A DNA stretch of 64,000 bases, taken from Muraenolepis orangiensis. Taxonomy: Eukaryota > Chordata > Actinopteri > Gadiformes > Muraenolepididae. Below, piece after piece: positions 1 to 18,382 of the stretch; position 1 is the stretch's first letter, and every line of letters begins with the position of its first letter. The DNA lies in contig CM051002.1 of the NCBI GenBank assembly GCA_027704905.1, positions 14,003,239 to 14,067,238 on the forward strand, written 5' to 3'. Below the pieces are notes generated by a model. That model was not told where the DNA came from. It ran no database searches and saw only the letters and a list, made by a program, of their open reading frames with translations. Both the position numbers and the translations under genes were made by a program.

Positions 1-721
1 TGACATTCACACACTGATAGCTTTTAGCGGTAGTACCCATGCCTATTTAAGAACGGGGGATTGTATTAGAGGCTCAATACATCACATTGTCTCACGGTTC
101 CATTATTTATTTATTTTTCAGTTGTAGTTGTATTTGGTTACGTCTGTCGTATACAGATATATTGTTGAGAAGTGAGCGCCCGGGGATTTTCCACACACCT
201 TCTATACTCTTAAAGTGACTAATAAACGTGATTTAGCAGTACCGCGGCATCCGTGCCTGCCCATAGTCCCTGCTTTCAGCCATCTCCAACCAGGAATAGC
301 TACACCAGTGCAGATCCACGTTTGTCCTCACCGTCGGTGGCTGTCTTTTTTGGACTTTATACCTTCCTCTGAACCCCAAGTTGCTTCTTTATGACTTGAG
401 TCTACCGCGACAGACGCTCCAGGGAACTAAAGGTCGTAACAAAGAAAAAAAGATAACTAGTACCCAAGTACAAGTAACTAAATAACAAATAGTATAATAA
501 CAAGTAGAAGAACCAAACACGATTTTCAAACCGCTGCTGTATCATATGTACGAGGTGCGTATCAAATCATGCTTGAAAGGAGAGATGTGAACATCCCTCC
601 TACTTAACGTGGTCTGAACTTTCCTCACACATAAACTAGACAATAAACAAACTTTCCTCATCAACCAATTGCATGTGTATGGATTTCAAAGTTGGCCACA
701 ACTCCAGGCATAAACCCTTTG
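1..721. other. unique sequence, nothing recognised
   Basis: No long open frame, RNA gene or repeat array is visible. AATAAA occurs near 220, and the surrounding 150-300 could be the end of an old retroelement, but no terminal motif or target duplication supports that. Confidence 0.4.
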
Positions 722-2526
<1,805 letters not shown>

Positions 2527-2550
2527 AGTGAGTGAGTGAGTGAGTGAGTG
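2527..2550. repeat. (GTGA)n tetranucleotide repeat
   Basis: Six consecutive GTGA units lie just 5' of the SINE that begins near 2597. Confidence 0.9.
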
Positions 2551-2596
2551 TTGGCCTCATTCCAATAAACAGTAAACTCTCACTGATTGCTTCTAG

Positions 2597-2791
2597 GCGG
2601 CAGTATAGCTCAGGAGGCAGAGCGGTCGCCTCACAACCGGAAGGTTGCTGGTTTGATCCCCGGCTCCTCCTAGCAAAAAACTGTCCAGGTGAGCAAGACG
2701 CCCTATCCCTAACTGCTCCTGACGTGCTGGTTGAACGGGTGAATGTCTTGTAAAGCACATGGATAAAAGCGCTATATAAAAGCATCCATTC
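2597..2791 (+). mobile_element. tRNA-derived teleost SINE
   Basis: The head looks like a tRNA gene: an A-box-like TAGCTCAGGAGG (2606-2617) and a B-box-like GGTTTGATCC (2650-2659), the internal RNA polymerase III promoter elements. The sequence from AGAGCGGTCGCC through GGAAGGTTGCTGG to CCCCGGCTCC, and the 3' tail with AAAAGCGCTATATAAA (near 2766-2781), are familiar from a very common fish SINE family. The body is shorter than I would expect, so this is a degenerate or internally deleted copy. The two ends of the tRNA-like head do not pair as an acceptor stem, so it is not a functional tRNA gene. No clear target-site duplication was found. Confidence 0.8.
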
Positions 2792-3879
2792 TCACTTGTT
2801 TAAGCTGAGGTCAAATTTTTTTTTCAACGCATCTTTACAGTCTTCCTTTACATCGAACATGTAAACATCGAAAAAATGAAATCGACATGGTCAGACGACA
2901 CACTGAACCCTCACAAACCGAACTCTGTAGTGCTCATTGTTTACCGTTCATTCTTAAAAGGCACACCACGCGCACACAGGGCCGCATTTCCATGGGCTCT
3001 ACAAGTTAACAATAAGAACGTCACTATAATTGGCACACAGTGTGTTCTATTGTTTGACGTGACCTTTCTTATGACAACACTAAAAACAAAGGCCTCCGCA
3101 AATGTATATTAAAACGTTAATTTGTCTCCTACAGTTTGTACAGTTATGCGCTGTGCATGTAGTTGAGAAACTTTATAGCAAACATATATATTAGTGATAT
3201 TGCATCCAATTTGTGTTGTATAGTCATGTGTATTACTGTATTTATATTTGACAGTTTAAAAGTGTGGAAAGGGGCTAGCCTAATATCCTGCCGTTCGGTC
3301 GGTACTCGGTATCGGCTGTTCAAGTTCAGGTATCGTCATGGGGAGGTTATTACCTGACCGACACAAAGACACGTCTGTTCTATGAACTACCCACCAAACC
3401 TGAAAAGCATTGCATCTTTATTGGAGAAACACAGCCTTATACTGCACATTGGAAGTAGGACTCTTCAGTGTGTGTGTGTGTCAGAACCACACTTAGACGG
3501 TAACTGAGCAAGAAACTGTAAAGAGTTACGAGCTCTAATGTGAATTGTCCCGTTATTGATTCCAAAATACATTTGGTTGCCTCCAGGGGAAAAATGTTTC
3601 ACATTATGCCCCCACATAACCTTAAGGTATTGCTCATGAATTGTGAGGATTGGCATGGTGATGTGATGTGGCTCTGGTCCTTTTTAAAACTCTGTTCAAG
3701 GCATGGAACGGAGACTACTGTATTCCTTATTAAAGCTCATCCATGCATAAAATATATGGATATTCTATGATAATACATTTCGCCTACCCGATTGTCAATT
3801 CGGCAACCGCTACAAAATGTACAATCATTAACATATGTCAAGTCCAATCGGATCGCAGCGAGAGAGAAAAAATAAAAAT
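2792..3879. other. unique sequence
   Basis: No repeat array or recognisable frame. A short TG run lies at about 3470-3480. Confidence 0.4.
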
Positions 3880-4060
3880 CTGCCTACCAATGATGAAAAG
3901 CAATCCTGCAGCTCATTGGCCAAATGACTCCAAGCCAACCATAAATACTACCACTAAACTGGGCCTGCGAAACCACTTCCCCATCCCTGCTAAGGGCTAT
4001 ACAAGCAGTCAGCCGGCCTCTCTTCCTCTTTAGCTGCGCTCTGAGGTCGGCGCCTAATCA
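3880..4060 (+). promoter_or_regulatory. promoter-like block (CCAAT/TATA-like)
   Basis: A CTCATTGGCC motif (inverted CCAAT) near 3910 is followed by the TATA-like CCATAAATAC near 3940 and a second weak one, GCTATACA, near 3998. About 25-30 bases later comes a pyrimidine-rich stretch (4018-4033) and GC-richer sequence. The order and spacing resemble a vertebrate core promoter, but no coding exon follows that I can recognise, so this is only a candidate. Confidence 0.2.
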
Positions 4061-5080
4061 ATACTTCAAGGCACAACTTGGCCATACTAAATAACACCGT
4101 GAAGAGAAGCGCAGACACCCTTTGTGGCATTTTCCATTCATTACGGAGTACAATGTACCAATTGTCTACTATATTTACGGTTCATCCTCTGAAACGCAAC
4201 TACTGCAAAGCAGACTATGTACACTAGTTATCTGAAAGGACACTACATCCATATTCAAAGTGATCATGAAATTAAAGACAATGACACGCTTTTATATTGT
4301 ATTGATCCAGGCATACATTTACATTGCATTCCTCGACTCTGTCTCTACATTACCATTCAGAGAATAACTGCACCGCAGAAATGTATTCTGAAATATGCTA
4401 TAGCTAACTATAGCCAATAATCACCATTTTATTACCTGCTAATTATCTATGATTTAATTACGTGCTTGTCATTTCAATATTAAATATACTACATACCCAA
4501 CTGATGTCCTATTACGCATTTTTAAATGACCTTGGTTTTGTCATTCAGTCTATGACAAAGTGATCCTATGTACATTCAAATGTATACAGCTTAAAAAGGG
4601 CTCCTCTTACATGTTATTGATCATCTATTAATACAAAATGTTATGCGTTTACCAGCATTCTGATCTGCATGGCTTGCTAATCTTTCGGCTATTTAAATTA
4701 GGGTTGTAGCACTAATGGCAAAAAATTATCTAGCTTATTTGCCTTGTGTTCAAATGTTCTGGGTCAATTCCAAAGCAATGCATAAATAATTGTGCCATAA
4801 ACAAACCAAAATTGCCATTTTACTATTATGCTTAGCAATTTAGTATCATTAATATACAAAACAAAATAAGACAGGTTTGTCATCATTAAAATTAGTGTCG
4901 TTTTGTAAATACTAGCCAGGCCTCCGAACAAGTGGCATTTAAAAACCAAATAAAAAAACCCTCCATATTATAGAAAGATCTTCCATATGTATAACAGTGT
5001 ACTGACTGTTATACTGATCTATAATAAAAGATTGACGTTTTGACGAACAATAACACATACACATTAAGGATAGGCGCTCA
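4061..5080. other. AT-rich unique sequence
   Basis: No repeat array or recognisable gene seen. The longest frames are under 70 codons and have no domain signature. Confidence 0.4.
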
Positions 5081-5086
5081 AATTTG

Positions 5087-5132
5087 ACGTTGCCACGGGC
5101 AACGTGACATCACGCGCCTCGACAAACGAGGC
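5087..5132. promoter_or_regulatory. RFX X-box with CRE-like site
   Basis: GTTGCC-ACG-GGCAAC (5089-5103) is an exact palindromic match to the X-box bound by RFX transcription factors, inside the larger palindrome ACGTTGCC/GGCAACGT. It is followed at once by TGACATCA (5105-5112), a CRE-like variant, and by a small hairpin GCCTCG/CGAGGC (5116-5132). RFX sites mark ciliary and MHC class II promoters in vertebrates; which target this would serve cannot be told from the window. Confidence 0.45.
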
Positions 5133-5283
5133 GGTATTTTAGTATTTCTGATATGTGCCGCATGAAGAGGATCTGGAGGTGTAGCTTTTTTTCATTTTTT
5201 TCTCTCCCCCTGCATATGTTTTCCAGCTAAACGCAAAGCACATGAAAGAACAGAGGAAGTGGCCTACGGAAGACACGTCATTT

Positions 5284-5297
5284 CCCCCCCCCCCCCC
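5284..5297. repeat. poly-C tract
   Basis: A run of 14 C residues just upstream of the 16-17 bp minisatellite. Confidence 0.9.
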
Positions 5298-5398
5298 ACC
5301 TCCCCCCTACGTAAGCGGATGGCTGGAAATATGTATACAAAATCTGTACATTCCAGTCCAATATAAAAAAAGGATGTTTATGTGTCGGTCGGTCTGCA

Positions 5399-5748
5399 AT
5401 GGGAGGGTATCCGTATGGGGAGGGTATCCGTATGGGAGGTATCCGTATGGGGAGGGTATCAGTATGGGAGGGTATCAGTATGGGAGGGTATCCGCAATGG
5501 GAGGGTATCCGTATGGGGAGGGTATCCGTATGGGGAGGGTATCAGTATGGGGAGGGTATCAGTATGGGGAGGGTATCCGTATGGGAGGGTATCCGTATGG
5601 GAGGGTATCCGTATGGGAGGGTATCAGTATGGGAGGGTATCCGTATGGGAGGGTATCCGTATGGGGGGGTATCCGTATGGGGAGGGTATCCGTATGGGAG
5701 GGTATCCGTATGGGGAGGGTATGGGGAGGGTATCCGTATGGGGAGGGT
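5399..5748. repeat. 16-17 bp minisatellite, part 1
   Basis: About 21 tandem copies of GGGAGGGTATCCGTATG-like units. Variants carry CAGTAT instead of CCGTAT, or three versus four G residues, which shifts the unit between 16 and 17 bases. The unit is open in all three forward frames, so the long Gly-Tyr/Val-Ser-Val-Trp frames over it are repeat artefacts. One more unit lies at 5819-5840 beyond a LINE tail. Confidence 0.97.
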
Positions 5749-5818
5749 AGTAGTAGTAGTAGTAGAACCTTTATTTAGCCAGGAAAATCAATTAAGAACA
5801 AATTCTTATTTTCAATGA
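5746..5818 (-). mobile_element. LINE-like 3' tail inserted in the minisatellite
   Basis: A (TAG)n stretch followed by AACCTTTATTTAGCCAGG and AAGAACAAATTCTTATTT matches a repeat I know as very abundant in fish genomes. On the minus strand it reads as a retroposon end with AAATAAAGGTT followed by a (CTA)n tail. Family assignment is not certain. Minisatellite sequence on both sides indicates that the element inserted into the array. Confidence 0.6.
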
Positions 5819-5840
5819 TATCCGGGTATCCGTATGGGAG
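5819..5840. repeat. 16-17 bp minisatellite, part 2
   Basis: A separated unit (GGGTATCCGTATGGGAG) of the array at 5399-5748, cut off by the retroposon tail. Confidence 0.8.
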
Positions 5841-6991
5841 CTTAAACACCCAGCAAACAAGGGGTTCTCATCTCCATGGGTCAAAATGAAATGCAAAAAA
5901 ACACAGACATTTTCAGACCAAAATACTCTTGCATTCTCATCCTTGAAAACCGAAAGAGAGCGAAAAACACCGACCCGCACCTGCATAGCAATGCAGACTT
6001 TAATTGGGCCTACCTCTGTACCAAAGGTCAATTTCATCCCCTTTTGGCCACTTAAAGCCTACTATTCTGGACAGTCTTGAAGCTGACTTTTAGAAGCATT
6101 GCATTGCCTGAAACCAAATCCACAGTGGGGGGGGGTCATGGTAGAGTGGCAGGTCATGTAAATACTAAACTAAATGCACTGTGCGGAGCGCCCAATTGAT
6201 CCAAGCCCTGTAATTTATCGGTTACACTAATGTCGACAGGACAATCTTGTTAGTACCTAGAGCTATGCCATATGTCCCTTTAAAAAAAATCAATAGTGCA
6301 ATATGAGATTAGCCATCTATTGCAATGCAGTGGAAGGAGTTTGTGTGTCGCCCCCTTCTCCCGATGTCCGAGGCTGCATTAGGAGTCTATTTCTGAACAC
6401 ATTATTAGGACGTCTCCTTTGCAGGGGGGGGGGGGGGGGGGAAATGAAGCATGTGGACGCTCCTCCACCTGCCTCACCACGCACCGCTACCGCTAATGTC
6501 CCTTGGATACAGTGAGTAAACGGCTCCTCCCATTACCCCATAATATCACATGCGATAGTTAATATCACTCAGCTCCATTTGTACTGATTAAATACTTCCC
6601 CTTGATTCACCAGAAATAAATACTCCACAGAACAGAATGTAGGGCTGAACAACTACACAAATGATGGAGTGCAAAGAGTCTTTGTTTTTGATATGGGTCG
6701 ACAATGTGTGGATGTAAACGTATAAAACCATTGTACATTATTATAAGAACTACTGTAGTACTGCAGTCCTTATTTCCAGGTGTAACAAAACATATTTGTT
6801 TGGTACAGACCAACAAATGCCATATCATGATTCAGTTGTTTCAGTGAAAATTTTAATTGTTATGATTCACCATTAGTGGGAATGATCGTGTTTGCGTATC
6901 GTAATATCTGTAAAAAAATACAAAAAAGAATCACAGTACGATTAATTTATTTACCATTTTGTTAGCCCTAACATAATGTACTTTAAAGTAA
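5841..6991. other. unique sequence with homopolymer tracts
   Basis: Holds a poly-G run of 18 (6424-6441) and a shorter one near 6127. No gene or further repeat is recognised. Confidence 0.5.
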
Positions 6992-7004
6992 CCCCCCCCC
7001 CCCC
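6992..7004. repeat. poly-C tract
   Basis: Thirteen C residues, 33 bases 5' of the long CA array. Confidence 0.9.
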
Positions 7005-7035
7005 AGGAAAAGTATGTTTATATTCATACAGAGAT

Positions 7036-7314
<279 letters not shown>

Positions 7315-7484
7315 GATGAGATGGCTGCCAGCTTCTACCTTCCACTGGTGTCTCGGAGGTGTTGTTTACCGCAGGGCCAGATGAGCCCTGAACTCCCTGG
7401 GTGATGCCTGGTTACCTGGGAGGTCCACGCCACTGTGATAAACAGACGCGTGCAGACGCAGGAGAGGTCGAGTAGCCTAGCAGT

Positions 7485-7523
7485 GACGACAACAACAACA
7501 CCACCACCACCACCACCACCACC
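7485..7523. repeat. (ACA)n-(CCA)n trinucleotide repeat
   Basis: Five ACA units (7486-7500) switch to CCA units (7501-7523). No coding frame of interest overlaps. Confidence 0.9.
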
Positions 7524-8969
<1,446 letters not shown>

Positions 8970-9067
8970 TGTCAGGACAGGACACTGTACACAACATTAA
9001 AAGAGACCCTTCTCCTCTGAAGACAATAAAAAAGACAGTGTGTCGCTGAGCACAGACACATTAAAAG

Positions 9068-9374
9068 GGGCCCTATTTTATCACTAGGTGTAAATGTGAT
9101 CAGAGTAGAATGTCATTACAGGCTGTTTCAAAATTGTCATTGACATTTAACACGGTGGGAGTGTGTCCACCCAGATGAATGATTGATAGATGAGCCTACC
9201 GGTCGGTGCGGCCCACTGGGTAGGCGGGTAGACTGATGTAGTCATCATGCATCTGGGTGGACACTCCCGACTGTGTGATGTCACTATGTCAATGACACAT
9301 TTTAGTCCCATGATCGTTTTGAAACGGCTTGTAATGGCTAATCACACTCACACCTGATGGTTGAATATTAGCCA
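9068..9374. mobile_element. palindromic MITE-like element
   Basis: The two halves are imperfect inverted copies. The left half reads AGGTGTAAATGTGATCAG, then TTACAGGCTGTTTCAAAA, then GGGAGTGTGTCCACCCAG. The right half is the reverse complement in the same order: CTGGGTGGACACTCCC (9252-9267), TTTTGAAACGGCTTGTAA (about 9317-9334), then CTAATCACACTCACACCT. A GC-rich centre (about 9195-9232) separates them. This is the form of a foldback, non-autonomous DNA transposon, and the motifs fit a family widespread in fish. Outer ends are approximate and no target duplication was found. Confidence 0.7.

Positions 9375-13241
<3,867 letters not shown>

Positions 13242-13319
<78 letters not shown>
13242..13319. 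repeat. (TG)n microsatellite
   Basis: 39 uninterrupted TG units. Confidence 0.98.
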
Positions 13320-13321
<2 letters not shown>

Positions 13322-13559
13322 AGATGTTTGCCTTGGTGGAAATCCAATCCAACGATACATTACTAGTCAAGAAGTGGGCTACTTTAAACAGTGACTAGCT
13401 TGTAGGACCTGCCATCGATCAAAACCCCCACACCACACCGTGTGTGCGATAGGGTCTTCGGGGCAGTTTATGGAGCATTATGAATCAAAGTTGCTACTCA
13501 CCAGGGTGACATGCCATGTGTTTGGACAGGGTTAAAAACACGACGGATAAGATCCACCA

Positions 13560-14370
13560 GTAACTTGGTTCCCGAATTCTCCGCATGTTAGATTACTCAT
13601 CGAAGCAACAAGGAGGCAACGGGTGACAAAGTTTTCGAGGGTTTAAAAAAAAAAAAAAATACCCGCAATATACAGTTGAAAAACGCGATAGATTTAACGA
13701 CAACAAAAAAAAAGAACTACTTGACAAATACACGCTAGATGATGAAGAAGAGGGGGAAAAAAAACTAGTAGCGATGCGAGACTGGCCGCTAAAACGCCGA
13801 ATTATTCTTCGCCCCGGTTCCGAGCAGATGCATCTGCTGCTGCTTCTTCTGCTTCTTCGAGGAATAAACAAAGGCTGCGGACGTGCAAAAACAGTTCACT
13901 ACTATCACTTTGAGACGACCATGCACACATCAGGCTTGAGGATCGCGACATTCCCACCCCCCACCAAGTCGGTACATAAGAGTCAACCGGGCGATCGAAT
14001 AGGGGTTGCAAGTCGGCAGGCAAAAAAAAGTGGTCGGATTACATTGATTTTACGCACGTGATCGTTATTTTGTGATTATCCGTGGCGAAAAGAAAAAGGT
14101 ATTAGCAGTTAAAAAAACATTTTAAAAAGGTCCCATCCTCCTCCAGGAAGTAGGCTGGCTGGCTGGCTAGCGGTCAGGCGTGCGAGGAGGATCCCTGGTC
14201 CCTGTTTCTTGACGCGACTGAACTGGAGCTCAGCGCTGCGAGCCAGCCCGCATGGGGCGGGCACAGAGGGGGAGGAGGGAGAGGGGGAGGGAGGAGGGAG
14301 GGGGGGAGGGAGGAGGGAGGGGGGGAGGGGGGGAGGAGGGAGGAGCTGCTGAACGCTAGGGGATCTGTAT
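13560..14370 (-). promoter_or_regulatory. CpG-rich promoter-like block
   Basis: CpG dinucleotides are much denser here than in the flanking DNA. GC-box-like GGGGCGGGC lies near 14255, an E-box CACGTG at 14055-14060, and a purine-rich GGGAGG array at 14265-14345. Read on the minus strand, the GC-rich start passes into a long U-rich leader-like stretch, with ATGAGTAATCTAAC at 13591-13604 beginning a short frame. This resembles a 5' UTR or first exon of a vertebrate regulatory gene, but no protein domain or downstream exon is recognised. Frames in this block (up to 95 codons) have no domain. Strand is a guess. Confidence 0.35.
14265..14345. repeat. G-rich purine array
   Basis: GGGAGG/GGGGGAGG units, with G-runs spaced closely enough for G-quadruplex formation, at the outer edge of the CpG-rich block. 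Confidence 0.85.
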
Positions 14371-14482
14371 GGCTGATAGATGGTGTGTAGACGAATGATA
14401 TTCTTTTAGGTTTTAGTTTTCATCATAGTTGTATTATAATAAAACCCACAATCAAATGTAAGGTAGTTTAGGATAATGCATC

Positions 14483-14514
14483 GAAAGAAAGAAAGAAAGA
14501 AAGAAAGAAAGAAG
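14483..14514. repeat. (GAAA)n tetranucleotide repeat
   Basis: About eight GAAA units. Confidence 0.95.
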
Positions 14515-14671
14515 GCATACGACCATACAAGGAAATTAAACTCAACATTATGTAAATATGTACACTTATGTGTAATTGTTTCGTATTTTTGTATTCTTTG
14601 CAATTTTGAGCACATCTTCGGAGCTGGCTATAACATTTCACTGTACATTGTACAGCTGGTTTATTAGTCAC

Positions 14672-14674
<3 letters not shown>

Positions 14675-14724
<50 letters not shown>
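14675..14724. repeat. (TA)n microsatellite
   Basis: 25 uninterrupted TA units. Confidence 0.97.
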
Positions 14725-14726
<2 letters not shown>

Positions 14727-14857
14727 CCTAAATCAATAATAGAGTGACATGGGATAGACATCGCGGCCACTTTTTTTAAAATGTTTATTTTTTTCAGGCA
14801 TCTTTTGTAAACAGTATAGGTCAGTAGGAACTCATGTGTACACTGTTGTGTACGGTG

Positions 14858-14923
14858 TTGTCGCGATCGTGAAGTCCAACGGGGGGGGGGGGGGGGGGTG
14901 AGTTTGTCGCGATCGTGAAGTCC
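14858..14923. repeat. 20-bp direct repeats flanking poly-G
   Basis: TTGTCGCGATCGTGAAGTCC occurs at 14858-14877 and exactly again at 14904-14923, with a run of 18 G (14881-14898) between them. The unit holds the palindrome CGATCG. Confidence 0.95.
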
Positions 14924-14935
14924 GATGGTAAGGTG

Positions 14936-15020
14936 GTGGTCCGGGCCGGCAGGTATGCCAGATGGCCAGTCCAGCCCTGGTGCCTAGCAACATAGCAGGG
15001 AGGGGGGGGGCCCTGGGGGT
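14936..15020 (-). mobile_element. dispersed fish repeat fragment
   Basis: On the minus strand the segment reads GGGCTGGACTGGCCATCTGG followed by CATACC and GCCGGCCCGG, a motif I recall as very common across teleost genomes. The element class is not known to me. It is followed by G-runs (15002-15010) and the large inverted repeat. Confidence 0.45.
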
Positions 15021-15023
15021 GGG

Positions 15024-15091
15024 GGCCTCCTAAGCTCCGGGGCTCCCCCGCACCGCGGGGGGTGCGGGGGAGCCCCGGAGCTTAGGAGGCC
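15024..15091. repeat. perfect 31-bp inverted repeat
   Basis: Arms 15024-15054 and 15061-15091 are exact reverse complements, separated by six bases (GCGGGG). The arms are GC-rich (GGCCTCCTAAGCTCCGGGG at the start) and would form a very stable hairpin or cruciform. The downstream CGCTACGCCACTG suggests the end of a dispersed repeat. Confidence 0.95.
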
Positions 15092-16537
15092 TCCGCTACG
15101 CCACTGTATATATACAAATCTGAATCTGATTCAACATCATTAAGATTCAACATTAAATCATTTCATCGAATACGTACGTTGACAATGACAATAATGTGGG
15201 GTTATAGACGATATACCTATAACAACCCTATGACGATATAGACCGTTCAAATTACTTTTCTTTCTTCCACTTCCTTCCGTGCACATTGCAGAGCCCCCCT
15301 GTGGCCACTGTGTGTGAGAGGTCCTGGGGTCCGGAATGCTTCAGCATTAGATACCCTCCTCATCACGTGGAATATAATCAGCTGCTAGTGTATCGATCAG
15401 GGGAATCTAAATCCGCAGTGGCGCATGCTTAACGGAGGAGACTTTTGGTAAATGTAGGCAATAGTTCAGTGGGTTTGTCGAGGACCCATACAGGTGGACA
15501 TTTAATTTGAGGAATCTGATTAAATTTCTTATTTAATTACGTTGTTTTCTACAGGGCTGGCGGGAACATTCACAAGGGCCCATTGCTTTTAATGCGAGCC
15601 ATCTGCTTCCTCTCCAGAACGACTAGCTCAAACCACGCTCCTCCTGGCCACTCTAGGACACGTCGTCAGGTTGCACTATACCTTCTATTATATGCACAAC
15701 ACACACACACACAACACCTTTTAGCTAACGCACAGCCTTCTTTCTACTGGCACACAGCTGGTCTCACCTCAGTATGTTCATGAATTTGGCTTTTTTTTAA
15801 TTCATCAGATTAAATCCCAAGTCAAAGCTCCAAAAAAAAGTATTAAACGCTAAACCTGTTGTCTATATGGTTACAACGCAGGCCTACAGCAGGCAGAGGC
15901 AAGAAGGACAGGTATAGTTATTAGGTGGTGTAAATGGACTCCCATGAACAGCGTCTCGACAGTCTGTGCTCTTGAGAAGGGTGGGCTGTATAGGAGAAAT
16001 GTTGTTCGCTCTCGTTCCGTCCTCACACCCCCTTCCCACCACACAGCGGTCCTAACCGGTCTCATGTTCTCCCGGGGATCAATGAGACCGCCGCATAGAA
16101 ATATACCCTATATGTGCTATTCTGCTTCTATAAGTGCGGAAGGGTCTATAATAGGCCTCTATCACTGAATTATATAACTGTCTAATTATTTGTCACAGTC
16201 TCTGGAAAATGAGCATGCACTTGTGGGAGAGAGAGGTAATGGATATTTTGCTGGCGACAGCATATATATATTTTTCTCCTTACTATTGTGCTTGCATCAC
16301 ATTACTGGTCCCTACTCATCACTAGATCCAAGCTTCCAGTTATATATTATCTCCCTTCGGCACAAGTACAGTTACTAAAAATATTAAACGCATACCACAG
16401 TTAAAAGTAGTGAGTTTGTTGTAATTATGGCCTACGTACATTACATTAAACACGTTCTTCAAATCTAGGAGTCATCCCTATGTTTGTAGTCATTTTATTT
16501 TATTTTATTTGGGGTGGGGGGTGGTCGCAAATCAGGG
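15092..16537. other. unique sequence
   Basis: A short ACACACAC patch (15698-15712) and a (TTTTA)n patch (16493-16509) are the only repeats. No gene recognised. Confidence 0.4.
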
Positions 16538-16652
16538 GTGGGTAAGAGGTAAACAATATGAGACGACCAAGGTAGACAGGATGCTGCAGAGCATCCGATC
16601 CAGAGGATTTTATGACAAGACAAGGCAGTTGACTGCTCTGGGGCGAGTACTG
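16538..16652. repeat. 115-bp dispersed repeat, copy 1
   Basis: Starts GTGGGTAAGAGGTAAACAAT and ends at GGGCGAGTACTG, running straight into the TG array. By eye it differs from copy 2 (18706-18820) at about ten positions, roughly 91 % identity. It includes a small hairpin GATGCTGCAGAGCATC. Confidence 0.9.
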
Positions 16653-17060
<408 letters not shown>

Positions 17061-18310
17061 GGGGGATGGGGGGTACAGAGGGTTAGACTCTCTGTTACGA
17101 GCAGCATTGGATGTATTTTTGGAAACCCCCAAATGACTCCTCTTCCTTTGTTTCCTGGAGTCTCCCTGGAGGGAAGCGGTGTCTTTGGTGTCTGTAACGG
17201 CTTGAGAGTTTATAAAAAAAAAAAAACCTCTTACCTCGCTCTTTAAGTCGCGTTTGAAAAAAAAACAACAAAAAACAACAGCTTGTGACATGAGTGAAAT
17301 GAGCAGACGTGCCCTTCAGGAAATCCCAGCTAGGAGAGAGAAAGGACAAACAAACTGAACAAAAATGGCGTGTTCGTGAAGATGTTAGGCGCCCCGGATT
17401 TTCCAGCGGCAAAATGAAAGCTAGCTCTTGACTAGCTCTATTGCTCATTGCTGCATAGGTGTAGCCTCGTTAAAATGTATGCACATTCCAGTGAAAAAAA
17501 ATAGTAGGCCTGTGGAAAAATATATTATACATTGGGTGTTGATTTTGCTCTAAAATGTTCTCTTTACCACAATGGTATCTCAGAGTAGAGGTTTAGCTTG
17601 TATAACCATATAGGCCTATTTGGTTAACTTTAACTTTTTGGTATTGGGAAATAGCGGGCAATGCTCTTTTTCATCTTAGCTTATCATGTGCATCAAAATT
17701 GTACAGTGTTGTATAAATAATTGTTCAGTCTGTGCTCTTCATTGGTTTCAGATTAATTAAAATGCGTAAATGAGTTATGGATAACATGATCATACACAGA
17801 AGTTAGTCAGAGAGGCCCCGTGGGATTGGGGATTCTCTGCCAAGGGCCCCAATGTTGAATCAGACGCAATCCAATCTCGCAAGATATAACTCAGGTTCAT
17901 CCAATGGGCTAATGTGAAATCTGAAGCTTGAAATAACTGAATAATAATACAAAGATTTTAAAACTATGATGACAGCATCCCACACATTTGAACCACAATG
18001 CCACTTGAAACCATACAGTGATATGTTATTTTTACTGAAAGTGTCAGGACAAAGTTGAAATGTGTAAAAAAAGTTTGTTTCATACGCATTGGTTTGTCTC
18101 GCGTCTCAGAGCTAATCATTCTCAGGTTCGATGATACAATTAACATGGAAATATAGTGCAAAATGCAATTATTGTCAAGCAGTGTGATAGTTTAATTTTA
18201 TCTTTCAGCACTTTGAGGTGTCGGCTGAAACACTTGTCTGAACTTGCCTTTACTTAAGGTACTACTGGTGGGGGCCATATATCCACCAGTATCATTAAGC
18301 TATGCTGAGA
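17061..18310. other. unique sequence
   Basis: A-runs at 17213-17226 and 17258-17265. A short inverted repeat TACTGGTGG/CCACCAGTA lies at 18263-18291. No gene recognised. Confidence 0.45.
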
Positions 18311-18342
18311 CGCGTGCGTGCGTGCGTGCGTGCGTGCGTACG

Positions 18343-18382
<40 letters not shown>

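Noticed and set aside
2597..2670. tRNA gene
   Set aside because: A- and B-box-like words are present, but the ends do not form an acceptor stem and a SINE body and tail follow.
5242..5818. 178-codon frame with Gly-Tyr/Tyr-Gly repeats
   Set aside because: The 16-17 bp minisatellite lacks stops in all forward frames; unit length changes would shift any real protein frame.
13593..14061. Frames of 73-95 codons in the CpG-rich block
   Set aside because: Low-complexity Ser/Leu/Phe runs and no domain; more likely untranslated leader sequence.
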